Origin: Neobacillus sp. Marseille-Q6967
GTDB lineage: Bacteria; Bacillota; Bacilli; Bacillales; Cytobacillaceae
DNA length: 64,000 nt
Direction: 5' to 3'
Assembly (NCBI RefSeq): GCF_946151075.1
Contig: NZ_CAMGZB010000001.1
Span: 1,850,001 to 1,914,000, forward strand
Shown here: positions 35,384-44,574 of the stretch, piece by piece
Layout of the letters: each line of letters begins with the position of its first letter
How positions within the stretch are numbered: the stretch's first letter is position 1
The notes under the pieces: model-generated
Databases searched by the model: none
What the model was told of the DNA's origin: nothing
The model's input: only the letters and a program-made list of their open reading frames with translations
Translations under genes and position numbers: made by a program

Positions 35384-35397
35384 GGAAACCGGTTTCC
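35384..35397. promoter_or_regulatory. LacI-type operator upstream of the catabolic operon
   Basis: GGAAACCGGTTTCC is a perfect 14-bp palindrome with a central CG, as LacI-family operators have. The same core GAAACCGGTTTC recurs at 49419-49430 before another LacI gene. A second palindrome with central CG, AAATCGATTT (35412-35421), lies 26 bp away and may be an auxiliary site. Confidence 0.65.
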
Positions 35398-35469
35398 GAA
35401 ATGCATTTCCTAAATCGATTTCCAAAAACCTGCAAGAGTCAATTACAGAGGAATACTTGAAATCTTTAT

Positions 35470-35483
35470 TTCAAGCGCTTACA
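35470..35483. promoter_or_regulatory. Probable cre (catabolite-responsive) site
   Basis: TTCAAGCGCTTACA fits the CcpA consensus TGNAANCGNTNNCA at all fixed positions except the second. It implies catabolite control of the operon starting at 35570. Confidence 0.55.
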
Positions 35484-35569
35484 TATCTGGGGGTGGGGTT
35501 GCAGAATCTAGTATTTTTTGAAGTGGCTTAGGTTTTCTAAAAAAATTCTTTTATAAAGGGGAAATTACA

Positions 35570-36298
35570 ATGTCTGAAAACTTACAAAATTCAACACTAG
35601 AAGCAACGAAGGATGATCGTAAAGAAATCCTAGAATTATATAAAGATCTACGCGTAACAGATGTCCGAGATGGATTGGACTGGGTTGGAATGCATGGTTA
35701 TGGTACTGTTCACCATAGCATCAAGCCATTATTCCGTACAAAAGTCGTCGGTATTGCCCGCACTGCCCGTTATATGCCATATGAAGGTCCAGCTCCAAGA
35801 GTCACCGGCGCTGAATATACCGAATGGGTAAAATGGTACTACAGTGAAGTATGTAATGATCCATGGGGTCATGACATTGAAGAAGGTGACTTTGTTGTTC
35901 TAGACGTAAGCGGCGTTGATGTCGGTATCCTTGGATCAAATAACACACTTGATCATAAAGCAAAAGGCTGTGTCGGTTATCTTACAAACGGCGGCGGTAT
36001 CCGTGATACGGACGAAGTGATACACCAAAAAATTCCGGTCTGGTCCAAATTCATTTCGCAGGGAATGGACCAAGCGCGGATCCGATTCGATCAAAAAGAT
36101 GTTCCAGTTGCAATCGGCGGAGTCGCAATTTACCCTGGTGACGTTGTCGTCGCTGATGGTGATGGAGTTGTAGTTGTTCCGCGTAAGCTTGCTTATGAGG
36201 TGGCAAAATATGCACACCAAGAGCTAACAGGCGATAAAGCTGGACGTAGAAGACTGTATGAAAAATTAGGCTGGGAACTAGATCATACCGTTCTATAA
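35570..36298 (+). CDS. RraA-family aldolase/decarboxylase-like protein (first)
   Basis: The 242-residue protein belongs to the RraA-like family, which includes the class II HMG/CHA aldolases that split 2-keto-4-hydroxy acids to pyruvate and also decarboxylate oxaloacetate. It shows GYLTNGGGIRDTDEV, with the Arg145-Asp146 pair expected at the metal/substrate site, and the VAIYPGDVVVADGDGVVVVP C-terminal block. It has an insert around residues 70-100 (PYEGPAPRVTGAEYTEWVKWYY) not seen in the second RraA copy, so the two may differ in substrate. It is the first gene of the long operon and follows a LacI operator and a cre site. Confidence 0.8.
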   Translation: MSENLQNSTLEATKDDRKEILELYKDLRVTDVRDGLDWVGMHGYGTVHHSIKPLFRTKVVGIARTARYMPYEGPAPRVTGAEYTEWVKWYYSEVCNDPWGHDIEEGDFVVLDVSGVDVGILGSNNTLDHKAKGCVGYLTNGGGIRDTDEVIHQKIPVWSKFISQGMDQARIRFDQKDVPVAIGGVAIYPGDVVVADGDGVVVVPRKLAYEVAKYAHQELTGDKAGRRRLYEKLGWELDHTVL

Positions 36299-36338
36299 GC
36301 AGCCCACGATCATCCCAAAAAACTAGTTTAATAAAAAA

Positions 36339-36381
36339 GAGGCTAATAGAATGTGAGACATCCCTTCACCCTATTAGCCTC
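36339..36381. repeat. Perfect inverted repeat between operon genes
   Basis: GAGGCTAATAG and CTATTAGCCTC form an 11-bp stem with a 21-base loop between the first RraA gene and the reductase gene. The T run lies on the minus strand only, so in the operon mRNA it is a stem-loop without a terminator tract and may affect stability or processing. Confidence 0.6.
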
Positions 36382-36405
36382 AAAAAATACAGGAGGATTT
36401 ACTGC

Positions 36406-37266
36406 ATGCCAATCAAAAGTGTAGGTTTTATCGGGCTTGGAGCCATGGGTTTGCCAATGGCAAAAAACCTGTTAAAAGAGGGCTTTGAATTACATGTGGC
36501 CGCCCATCGAAACCGCGGACCCGTTGAAGAGCTAACGAAAGCTGGAGCGGTTGAACACGCAACTGTCGGTGAGATTGTGTCAAACTGTCAGGTACTTATT
36601 AGTATTTTGCCAGCCGACACTGAAATGGAAACCGTTTTACTAGCAGAGGGTGTACTTGGACGTTTCACATCAGAACAGATTCTGATTGAAATGACTTCTG
36701 GTTCTCCAGCGATGATGAAAAAGGTAAATGCGGCTTACGCTGAAAAAGGAGCACGAGTGTTAGATGCCCCTGTCAGCGGCGGAACCATCGGAGCTGAGAA
36801 TGGTACGTTAACAGTTATGGCCGGCGGGGATGCAGAACTTTTAGAAGAGTGCCGCCCTGTACTCGATGCGATGGCTGAAAATATTTATTTAGTAGGTGCA
36901 ATTGGTGCCGGGAAAGCCATTAAAGCAATCAACCAAATGCTTGCGGGTATTCAAATGGCAGCAGCAGCTGAAGCCGTTGCTCTTGCTGAAAAACTTGAAA
37001 TTGATAGAGATGTGATTAAACAGGTAATCGGAAAAAGTTCAGGTGCTTCATGGATGTTGTTAAATAAGATTGATACCTTAACAGAACGAAATTTTGCACC
37101 AGGATTTAAGTTCAACCTGATGAAAAAAGATATTCAAATTGCCGTAAATGAAGGTGCAGAAAAACAGCTGCCATTAGCTTCCTATGTTCTTGATCTCTTT
37201 GAAAAGAACGCACAGGAATATGGAGAACTAGATTTCTCAGCAATTGGTAAAAGACTCCTTTCATAG
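36406..37266 (+). CDS. NAD(P)-dependent 3-hydroxyacid dehydrogenase (tartronate semialdehyde reductase-like)
   Basis: The 286-residue enzyme is of the 3-hydroxyisobutyrate dehydrogenase/GarR family. Rossmann motif GFIGLGAMGLPMAKNL, substrate motif DAPVSGGTIGAENGTL, and catalytic Lys block GAGKAIKAINQML are all present. In such operons the usual role is to reduce tartronate semialdehyde to glycerate. CAGGAGG precedes the ATG. It lies downstream of the first RraA gene and before the importer genes. Confidence 0.85.
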   Translation: MPIKSVGFIGLGAMGLPMAKNLLKEGFELHVAAHRNRGPVEELTKAGAVEHATVGEIVSNCQVLISILPADTEMETVLLAEGVLGRFTSEQILIEMTSGSPAMMKKVNAAYAEKGARVLDAPVSGGTIGAENGTLTVMAGGDAELLEECRPVLDAMAENIYLVGAIGAGKAIKAINQMLAGIQMAAAAEAVALAEKLEIDRDVIKQVIGKSSGASWMLLNKIDTLTERNFAPGFKFNLMKKDIQIAVNEGAEKQLPLASYVLDLFEKNAQEYGELDFSAIGKRLLS

Positions 37267-37335
37267 CTATTTTTAAACCGAAAAATGTAAGCCCTCTCAA
37301 TAATTTGATTATTTTTAAAAAAGGAGAATCCCTTA

Positions 37336-38643
37336 ATGAAAAAACTAAAAATGCTTTTAATGTCGTTAGTTTCAGTGGTTCTTTTAGTTGGGCTTGTAGC
37401 ATGCAGCAGTAATGACAGCAGTGAATCTGCTTCAGGTGACGGTGCAAGTAAGGACGAAAAAGTCGAAATTCGTTTTGCATGGTGGGGAGATACAAAGCGT
37501 CATGAAGTGTACAACGGTATTGTTGATCGCTTTGAAGAGAAATATCCAAACATTACTGTTAAAAGAGAATTTGGCGGCTGGCCGGAATACTGGGAAAAGC
37601 TTGCTACCCAAATTGCAGGTGGAAACGCCCCTGATGTTATTAGCATGCATCAATTCTACGTATCGGATTATGCACGCCGCAACGCATTATTAGAGCTTAG
37701 TGACTACGTGAGCAACGATACAATTAATCAAAACGATTTCCCAGAGTCTGTCGTTGATAGTGGAAAAGTAGATGACAAGCTATTTATGATCGCCCAAGGT
37801 GTTACGATGCCTGGGTGGGTTTACAATCCCGCATTATTCGATAAGTTAGGCGTTGAATACCCAGATCCTAATTGGACGTATGAAGACTTCGTCAATAAAG
37901 TGAAAGAGTTAAAAGAAAAAGGTGTTTGGGGATCACAGGATTATAGTGGCGGACAGCTTCAGCCGAACTTCCGTTATTTTGCAAGAGCGAACGGCGAAGA
38001 CCTCTTCACAGAAGATGGAAAACTTGGATTTAAGAAAGATACACTTGTAAAGTGGTGGACAATGTGGGACGAGCTCCGTAAGGCAGAAGCGATTCCAGAT
38101 GCTGCCACTGGCACAGAATACGAAACAGCACCATTAGAGCAAAACCTATTCGTAACCGGAAAGACAGCGATGCACCAAATTCCAGCCAACCAGCTTTACC
38201 TTTACCAGCAACAATTTAAAGAAGGTGAACTGCAAATGGTAAGAATGCCATCTTTAGAAGGCGGTGAAAAGGGTGAATATATCGAGGGAGCCTATTTAAG
38301 TGTTGCAGCTAAATCGAAACATCCAAAAGAAGCAGCACAATTCATTAACTTCTTTGTTAATGAAGAAAAAGCACTCGAATTATTCAAGGTTGAACAAGGG
38401 TCACCAGGTTCAACGAAAATGGCTGAATTTGTAAAGCCGCTGCTTGAGCCTGCGCAAACAAGAGCGGTTGACCACATCCAGGCAGCATTAAAGGATGCAC
38501 AAACTGCTCCATATGCTCCGCTAGGGGTTAATGAATTGGAAGCAGCGTTTAAGGATAGCTCAACAGCGGTTGCCTTTGGAAAAATGTCAGTCGAAGAAGC
38601 AGCTGAACAATTTATGAAACAAGCTGAAAGTATCCTTAAATAA
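37336..38643 (+). CDS. ABC transporter substrate-binding lipoprotein (family 1, carbohydrate type)
   Basis: 435 residues with a lipoprotein signal (lipobox GLVAC, Cys23) and an extracytoplasmic solute-binding protein: KVEIRFAWWGDTKRHEVYNGIVDRFEEKYPNITVK, then GNAPDVISMHQFYVSDYA and TGKTAMHQIPANQ. It should capture a sugar or sugar derivative at the outer face of the membrane and pass it to the two permeases encoded next. AAAGGAG precedes the ATG. No ATPase gene is in the operon; a shared MsmX-type ATPase elsewhere is likely. Confidence 0.9.
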   Translation: MKKLKMLLMSLVSVVLLVGLVACSSNDSSESASGDGASKDEKVEIRFAWWGDTKRHEVYNGIVDRFEEKYPNITVKREFGGWPEYWEKLATQIAGGNAPDVISMHQFYVSDYARRNALLELSDYVSNDTINQNDFPESVVDSGKVDDKLFMIAQGVTMPGWVYNPALFDKLGVEYPDPNWTYEDFVNKVKELKEKGVWGSQDYSGGQLQPNFRYFARANGEDLFTEDGKLGFKKDTLVKWWTMWDELRKAEAIPDAATGTEYETAPLEQNLFVTGKTAMHQIPANQLYLYQQQFKEGELQMVRMPSLEGGEKGEYIEGAYLSVAAKSKHPKEAAQFINFFVNEEKALELFKVEQGSPGSTKMAEFVKPLLEPAQTRAVDHIQAALKDAQTAPYAPLGVNELEAAFKDSSTAVAFGKMSVEEAAEQFMKQAESILK

Positions 38644-38655
38644 CTAGAACTAACA

Positions 38656-38686
38656 GGAATGGAGGAATTAAAGGTTCCTCCATTCC
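38656..38686 (+). other. Stem-loop after the binding-protein gene
   Basis: GGAATGGAGGAA pairs perfectly with TTCCTCCATTCC around TTAAAGG, with no T run. Such hairpins often raise the level of the binding-protein mRNA over that of the permeases. Confidence 0.65.
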
Positions 38687-38710
38687 ATTTATACAAGGAG
38701 GAGTTGGGTA

Positions 38711-39601
38711 ATGCAATCATTTAAAAAATCATGGAGCAGAAATGCTGTTGGATATATGTTCCTCACCCCATGGCTGCTTGGACTGCTTGGGCTTAGTTTA
38801 ATTCCAATGGTAACGTCACTCTATCTATCTTTTACTAACTATGACATGTTTACTTCTCCAACATGGACAGGATTAGAAAATTATAAAGAGATGTTCCAGG
38901 ATATGAAGTATCTAGCAAGTGTTAAAGTCACCTTAACCTATGTATTGTTCAGTGTTCCGCTGCAGCTCGCCTTTGCTTTAGGTGTAGCGCTGATTTTAAA
39001 CCGAGGGATTAAAGGGATCGGATTCTACAGAGCCGCTTATTACATTCCTTCGTTATTTGGTGGTAGTGTTGCGGTTGCCCTATTATGGCGCCAATTATTT
39101 GGAGGGGAAGGCCTCGTCAACAAAGCTCTGGCCGTATTCGGTATTGAAGGAACAAACTGGATTTCTACACCAGAAACATCCCTATATACTCTTGTTATTT
39201 TAGCTGTTTGGCAGTTTGGTTCACCGATGGTTATCTTTCTTGCGGGTTTAAAGCAGGTTCCGCTTGAGCTATATGAAGCAGCAAGAATCGATGGGGCGAG
39301 CAAGGTCAGACAATTCTTCAAAATTACACTTCCGATGATCTCACCGATTATCCTATTTAATTTAATCATGCAAATTATTCATGCCTTTCAGGCGTTTACA
39401 CCAGCTTATATCATCAGTGGCGGCAGCGGTGGCCCGCTGGATTCAACGCTATTCTACACTTTATATCTTTATCAAAAAGCATTTACACATTTTGATATGG
39501 GCTACGCAGCAGCAATGGCTTGGATTTTACTTATAGCCATAGCAATTATATCGGCACTGATTTTTGCCACTTCGAAAAAATGGGTGTTCTACCAAGAATA
39601 G
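38711..39601 (+). CDS. ABC sugar permease, UgpA/MsmF type
   Basis: 296 residues with six predicted membrane helices, starting GYMFLTPWLLGLLGLSLIPM. The cytoplasmic EAA loop, which contacts the ATPase, is ELYEAARIDGASKVRQFFKITLPMISP. AAGGAGGAG lies before the ATG. It partners with the next gene product to form the membrane channel of the carbohydrate importer. Confidence 0.92.
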   Translation: MQSFKKSWSRNAVGYMFLTPWLLGLLGLSLIPMVTSLYLSFTNYDMFTSPTWTGLENYKEMFQDMKYLASVKVTLTYVLFSVPLQLAFALGVALILNRGIKGIGFYRAAYYIPSLFGGSVAVALLWRQLFGGEGLVNKALAVFGIEGTNWISTPETSLYTLVILAVWQFGSPMVIFLAGLKQVPLELYEAARIDGASKVRQFFKITLPMISPIILFNLIMQIIHAFQAFTPAYIISGGSGGPLDSTLFYTLYLYQKAFTHFDMGYAAAMAWILLIAIAIISALIFATSKKWVFYQE

Positions 39602-39611
39602 GGGTGAGAAT

Positions 39612-40511
39612 GTGGAAACAAGCAAAGCTATTAATCAACCAAACGTGACGTATACAGAAGAAACTGTTCCTAAAAGGAAAGTCAAAATTTCAAAGTTAAT
39701 GACACATGCTGGTATCATCCTAGTTGGAATCTTAATGCTCTACCCACTTATTTGGATGGTCAGCAGTTCCTTCAAGGAGAACGTTGATATATTTAAAGGA
39801 GCGTCCTTTTGGCCAGAAACGTTTATACTCGATAACTATATACAAGGCTGGCAAGGGCTATCGGGCTTTACCTTCGGCAAGTTTTTTGCAAATTCTTTCT
39901 TTATTGCGATCGTCGCCATCATTGGAAATGTTATTTCATGTTCAATGGCAGCATATGCCTTTTCTAGACTAGATTTTGCTTTTAAAAAGGTATTTTTTGC
40001 CATCATGCTTGTTACGTTAATGCTTCCTTTCCATGTTACTGTTATCCCTCAGTACATTATGTTTAACAAGCTCGAGTGGATTAACACATACCTGCCTCTG
40101 ACATTGCCAAAATTTTTAGCGACTGAAGGCTTCTTTATTTTTCTAATGGTGCAGTTCATGCGTACGATTCCACTTGAGCTCGAAGAAGCAGCAAAAATGG
40201 ATGGCTGCGGACCAATAAAGATTTATTGGTACCTGATTATGCCGCTTTCGATTCCGGCATTAATTACAACGATGATCTTTACGTTTATTTGGACATGGAA
40301 TGACTTCTTTACTCAACTGCTCTATTTAAGTGACATCAAACTTTACACCGTTGCAGTCGGGCTAAGAATGTTTGTTGACTCGATGGGCGAAAGCTCCTGG
40401 GGTGCCTTGTTCGCAATGTCTACATTGTCGTTAGTTCCATTATTTGCGGTATTTATTTTCTTCCAGAAGTATTTAATAGAAGGTATTACAGCTGGCGGGG
40501 TAAAAGGGTAA
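39612..40511 (+). CDS. ABC sugar permease, UgpE/MsmG type
   Basis: 299 residues starting at GTG (39612), preceded by GGGGTGAG; the frame is open further up but that overlaps the first permease. Six helices, with ILMLYPLIWMVSSSFKEN near the start and the EAA loop ELEEAAKMDGCGPIKIYWYLIMPLSIPAL. It is the second half of the importer channel. Confidence 0.92.
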   Translation: METSKAINQPNVTYTEETVPKRKVKISKLMTHAGIILVGILMLYPLIWMVSSSFKENVDIFKGASFWPETFILDNYIQGWQGLSGFTFGKFFANSFFIAIVAIIGNVISCSMAAYAFSRLDFAFKKVFFAIMLVTLMLPFHVTVIPQYIMFNKLEWINTYLPLTLPKFLATEGFFIFLMVQFMRTIPLELEEAAKMDGCGPIKIYWYLIMPLSIPALITTMIFTFIWTWNDFFTQLLYLSDIKLYTVAVGLRMFVDSMGESSWGALFAMSTLSLVPLFAVFIFFQKYLIEGITAGGVKG

Positions 40512-40565
40512 ACCTTAAGCGCCTGAAAAATCTGATTCTATCACTCTTGTAATGAGGTCGTTAAT

Positions 40566-41612
40566 ATGAAGGTTACAATTGCAGATGTTGCGAAAACGGC
40601 AAGAGTTTCGAAATCAACGGTATCCCGAATTATTAATGGGAACTTTGAACAAAACACCGAAGAAACCGTCAAAAGAGTTTTAAAAGTGATTGAAGACTTA
40701 GATTATAAACCGAATGCATTAGCAAGAAGCCTAAAGTTAACTAAAACGAATGTAATTGGAATCATCTTATCCAATTTACAAAATCCCTTTTGGGCCAATG
40801 TATTAGAAGGTGTGGAGGATACATGCCATCATCTTGGGTATAACTTGATGATCTTTAATTCCAATGACCAGGCGGCTCTCGAGGAAGAGCATTTCAGAAG
40901 TTTTGAAATCCGCCAATTGGATGGAATGCTGATCAACCCCACACTCAAAAACATGGAATTATATCAGAAGATATCGAATAATGGTTTCCCACTTGTCGCG
41001 ATTAACCGGAAAATCTATGGGGTCGATGTAAACACGATTACCAGTAACAATATCCAAGGAGCAAAACTAGCAGTCAATCATTTAATCTCATCCGGCAGGA
41101 AAAGGGTCGCGATTTTCCTTTATCCACCTGATGGTATTAGTCCCAGATTAGAAAGATTGGAAGGTTACAAGCAAGCCCTAAAGGAGAATGGAATTAAGAT
41201 AGAAAATTCGCTCGTCCAGGTCATTACCGAGAAAAAAGGGGAAGTCGAACTCGCTGTTGAAAACTTACTCGCCCGAAGTGAGCCGCCTGATGCAATTTTT
41301 TCTACTAATTCCTTAATGACCTTAGAGATTTTAGAGGGAGTTAAAAAATTGAAAAATCATATTCCTAACGATATAGCTTTAGTGGGTTACGATGAGACCA
41401 TATGGTCGAAACATCTGAATCCAGCATTAACCACCATCAAGCAGCCTGCCTATGAAATGGGAGAAATGGCTGCAAAGCGGCTTATTCAGCTGATTGAATC
41501 CAAGGATGAAGGAAACATTCAGCCAGAGATCACTACCTTAGAGCCTTACTTAATTATTCGGGATTCATGCGGCAGCGGCAGTATTAAAAAAGGGGGAATA
41601 TACATTGACTAA
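40566..41612 (+). CDS. LacI-family transcriptional regulator
   Basis: 348 residues. The N-terminal helix-turn-helix reads TIADVAKTARVSKSTVSRIINGNFEQNTEETVKRV, followed by the hinge with LARSLKLTKTNVIGIILSN and a periplasmic-binding-protein-like effector domain. It lies in the middle of the catabolic operon it probably controls, so it is a good candidate to bind GGAAACCGGTTTCC upstream of 35570. It overlaps the next gene by 8 bases. Confidence 0.9.
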   Translation: MKVTIADVAKTARVSKSTVSRIINGNFEQNTEETVKRVLKVIEDLDYKPNALARSLKLTKTNVIGIILSNLQNPFWANVLEGVEDTCHHLGYNLMIFNSNDQAALEEEHFRSFEIRQLDGMLINPTLKNMELYQKISNNGFPLVAINRKIYGVDVNTITSNNIQGAKLAVNHLISSGRKRVAIFLYPPDGISPRLERLEGYKQALKENGIKIENSLVQVITEKKGEVELAVENLLARSEPPDAIFSTNSLMTLEILEGVKKLKNHIPNDIALVGYDETIWSKHLNPALTTIKQPAYEMGEMAAKRLIQLIESKDEGNIQPEITTLEPYLIIRDSCGSGSIKKGGIYID

Positions 41613-42300
41613 TATAGGCTTTCGCATTTTACCAATGACTAGAAAAGTGGAGCGGTCACTCGTTGAGCAATATCGAAATGTGGTGACTCCTCATATCAGT
41701 GACAATCTAAATCGAATTCATGCGATTGGCGGCAATCTTCGTCCCTATCACGGAGATGGCAGATTACTAGGAACTGCCGTGACGGTAAAAACGCGACCAG
41801 GGGATAACCTGTTAGTTCACAAAGCGATAGATATGGCCGAGGCCGGGGATGTGATTGTTGTCGATGCCGGCGGTGATCTTACCAACTCAATTGCCGGTGA
41901 AATCATGATGCAGATCTCAAAGAAGAAGGGAATTACCGGCTTTGTCATTGACGGCGCAATTAGAGATATCGGTGCATTCAAGAGAGACAATTTCCCTGTA
42001 TATGCAAAAGGCGTAACCCATCGCGGCCCATATAAGGATGGACCAGGAGAAATCAATGTTCCAATTGTTGTCGACGGTATAGTTGTACATCCTGGAGATC
42101 TGATTGTGGGGGATGAAGACGGCTTGGCAGTCGTCCCTTATGAATTTGCCGAAGAAGTTTTACAAAAAGTGAAGGCCCAAGAAATCCGTGAACAAGAAAT
42201 TTTAGAATCAATCGAAAACGGTACAGTAGACCGAAGCTGGGTTGATGAAACCCTTAAGCAGAAAGGCTGTGAACTGCATGACCTTGCCAAACAGGTTTGA
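41605..42300 (+). CDS. RraA-family aldolase-like protein (second)
   Basis: 231 residues starting at TTG, with AGGGGGA upstream and an 8-base overlap with the LacI gene. It is a standard-length member with GDNLLVHKAIDMAEAGDVIVVDAGG, then TGFVIDGAIRDIGAFK (Arg120-Asp121) and VVHPGDLIVGDEDGLAVVP. Class II pyruvate aldolases of this family need a divalent metal and the Arg. It probably performs the carbon-carbon cleavage or decarboxylation step of the pathway. Confidence 0.85.
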   Translation: MTNIGFRILPMTRKVERSLVEQYRNVVTPHISDNLNRIHAIGGNLRPYHGDGRLLGTAVTVKTRPGDNLLVHKAIDMAEAGDVIVVDAGGDLTNSIAGEIMMQISKKKGITGFVIDGAIRDIGAFKRDNFPVYAKGVTHRGPYKDGPGEINVPIVVDGIVVHPGDLIVGDEDGLAVVPYEFAEEVLQKVKAQEIREQEILESIENGTVDRSWVDETLKQKGCELHDLAKQV

Positions 42301-43375
42301 TTGGGAAAAACTTCAGCAATTTTGCTCAGACGTATTTCAAAATGCCGGAGTGAAAAAAGAAAATGCCGAAACCGTGGCGGAATCATTGATTCAGGCCGAT
42401 TTACGCGGCGTCGATTCACATGGAGTTGTCCGAACAGCCATCTATATCGAACGAATTGAAAAAAACATGATGAATCCTTTTGCAGAGCCGGAAATTGAGG
42501 CGGAGGATACTGCTACTGTTTTAGTAAACGGCCATAACAATCTTGGGGCAGTCGTTGGTAAAAAAGCGGTAGAAATCGCTTTAGAAAAAGCAAAAGAGCG
42601 TGGCGCAGCGATTGTTGGCGTAAAAGGTTCGAATCATTTTGGAACCGGTGCATTTTATGCCTTAAAAGCGATCCAGCAGGATATGATTTTACTCGTCATG
42701 TCCAATGCATCGCAAACCATGCCGCCAACCGGTGGCAAGCGGCCTTTTATCGGGACTAATCCATTAGCCATCGGTGTTCCGGCGGGCAAGGAAACTCCAT
42801 TTGTATTAGATATGGCCACAAGCGTTGTCGCAAGAGGAAAAATTATTGTCGCATCCCAAAAAGGGGAAGATATCCCGCTTGGCTGGGCAGTTGATAAAGA
42901 TGGAAACCCAACAACGGATTCTGAAGCTGCCCTTGAGGGTGCCGTTCTGCCTGTGGGCGGACCAAAAGGTTACGCGATTTCCATGTTTATCGATATTTTA
43001 GCAGGTGTTTTAACGGGTGCAGGGTTTGGAAAATACGTTAACAACATGTATGAAAATTGGGAAGAGCCGCAAAATGTCGGCCATATTTTTATTGCAATTG
43101 ATATTAACCGCTTTATCCCGCTTGAATTGTTCAAAGAACGAATGGATTGTTACATACAAGAAATTAAAGCTGAGCCAAAGGCGGACGGTGTAGAAGAAAT
43201 ATTGATACCGGGTGAAATTGAATTTAGAAGAACAGCAGAACGAATGAAAAACGGCATTGTTCTCCCGGAAAAAACCGTTCAGGAATTGGACCAGATTGGT
43301 AAAAAGTATTCTGTCGATCTTTCAAAGGCTGCTTTTTCAGAAAATATTGCCAGGGAGGCTATAAACAAATGTTGA
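42278..43375 (+). CDS. Malate/L-lactate dehydrogenase family oxidoreductase (Ldh2/AllD type)
   Basis: About 365 residues, starting at the ATG of MTLPNRFDWEKLQQF, which overlaps the upstream gene. It shows the LDH2 family signature DLRGVDSHGVVR, the SNHFGTGAFYALKA substrate-site block, TNPLAIGVPAG and DMATSVVARGKI. The family uses NAD(P) to interconvert 2-hydroxy and 2-keto acids such as malate, lactate, ureidoglycolate and sugar-acid derivatives. Here it would make or use the keto acid handled by the RraA aldolases. Confidence 0.87.
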   Translation: MTLPNRFDWEKLQQFCSDVFQNAGVKKENAETVAESLIQADLRGVDSHGVVRTAIYIERIEKNMMNPFAEPEIEAEDTATVLVNGHNNLGAVVGKKAVEIALEKAKERGAAIVGVKGSNHFGTGAFYALKAIQQDMILLVMSNASQTMPPTGGKRPFIGTNPLAIGVPAGKETPFVLDMATSVVARGKIIVASQKGEDIPLGWAVDKDGNPTTDSEAALEGAVLPVGGPKGYAISMFIDILAGVLTGAGFGKYVNNMYENWEEPQNVGHIFIAIDINRFIPLELFKERMDCYIQEIKAEPKADGVEEILIPGEIEFRRTAERMKNGIVLPEKTVQELDQIGKKYSVDLSKAAFSENIAREAINKC

Positions 43376-44559
43376 CGTTAACAAATTTCCGTTATGAATT
43401 ACCGACTGCTATTGAATTTGGACGTGGTTATGTAAAAAAATTACATGAACATGTAACGAAACTTGGCGGCAGCAATGTCTTAATTGTAGGGGACCCGGGT
43501 GTCCTTCAAGCTGGAATTGTTCAGAAATTAGAAGCTCCTTTAGAAGCTGCCGGTATTCCTTATACGGTTTTTACTGAAGTAGGCATGGAGGCAACAATTG
43601 AATCGGTTGACCAAGGGACCGATCTTGCCAAAGAAATGGGCTGCGATATTGTGGTTGGAGTCGGCGGCGGCAGTGCACTTGATACTGCTAAAGCTGTAGG
43701 GTTAATGATTAAGAATCCTGGTAATATTCGCGACTACGTTGGCATTGATTTAGTTCCAGGACCGGGTGCACCTGTCATTGCCATCCCGACTACTGCAGGT
43801 ACTGGCAGTGAATTGACTCGCTTTTCGGTGTTATCCGATAAAGCAGCACAGGCAAAATTAAGTGTTGGCAGCATGTACAACTGTCCATCGCTTGCCCTCT
43901 GTGACCCGGAACTAACAGTAACATTACCGCCGCATATTACGGCAGCTACTGGAATGGATGCTTTAACACATGCGCTTGAATCATACGTGAATAAAGCAAC
44001 CCAGCCAATCTCGGAAGCACTTTCGGAACAAGCGATGAAGCTGGTTGCCAAAAGTCTTCGCCTCGCCGTTGTTCAAGGTGAAAACGTTGATGCCCGTCAC
44101 GATATGTTACTAGCCAGCACGATTGCGGCAATGGCGTTTAACACGACCCGCTTAGGTTTGGCCCATGCTTTGGCGATGCCGCTTGGGGGCTTATTTAAAA
44201 TTCCTCATGGTGTTGTCAATGCCATCCTGTTACCGGAAGTAATGAAGTTTAATCTTATTGGAAATCAAAAGAAGTTTGCCGAAATCGCGAGGATCTTTGG
44301 TGAAAAAGTAGAAGGTTTAACCGAAAGAGAAGCAGCAGAGCGTGCTGTTGAAGCGATTCGTCAATTAAATAAAGATATCGGCATTACCCAAACATTATCT
44401 GATTACGGTGTTAAAGAAGAACACCTCGATATGATTGTAGATGAAGCGATTTTATCAGGAAACGTACCAGTCAATCCTGTTAGAACGACAAAAGGAGATT
44501 TGAAAAATATTTGCCGTGCGCTGATGGTTACTTCTGCGAAAGAAAAAGTACTAAATTAA
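43369..44559 (+). CDS. Iron-containing alcohol dehydrogenase (operon copy)
   Basis: 396 residues, group III (Fe-ADH) fold. The NAD-binding GVGGGSALDTAKAVG and the PTTAGTGSE block are clear, and the metal ligands lie in MDALTHALESYV and LAHALAMPLGGLFKIPHGVVNA. It overlaps the upstream gene by 7 bases and is followed by an aldehyde dehydrogenase gene, a pairing that oxidises an alcohol to an acid in two steps. GGGAGG precedes the ATG. Confidence 0.9.
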   Translation: MLTLTNFRYELPTAIEFGRGYVKKLHEHVTKLGGSNVLIVGDPGVLQAGIVQKLEAPLEAAGIPYTVFTEVGMEATIESVDQGTDLAKEMGCDIVVGVGGGSALDTAKAVGLMIKNPGNIRDYVGIDLVPGPGAPVIAIPTTAGTGSELTRFSVLSDKAAQAKLSVGSMYNCPSLALCDPELTVTLPPHITAATGMDALTHALESYVNKATQPISEALSEQAMKLVAKSLRLAVVQGENVDARHDMLLASTIAAMAFNTTRLGLAHALAMPLGGLFKIPHGVVNAILLPEVMKFNLIGNQKKFAEIARIFGEKVEGLTEREAAERAVEAIRQLNKDIGITQTLSDYGVKEEHLDMIVDEAILSGNVPVNPVRTTKGDLKNICRALMVTSAKEKVLN

Positions 44560-44574
44560 TAGGGGTGAATTAGG

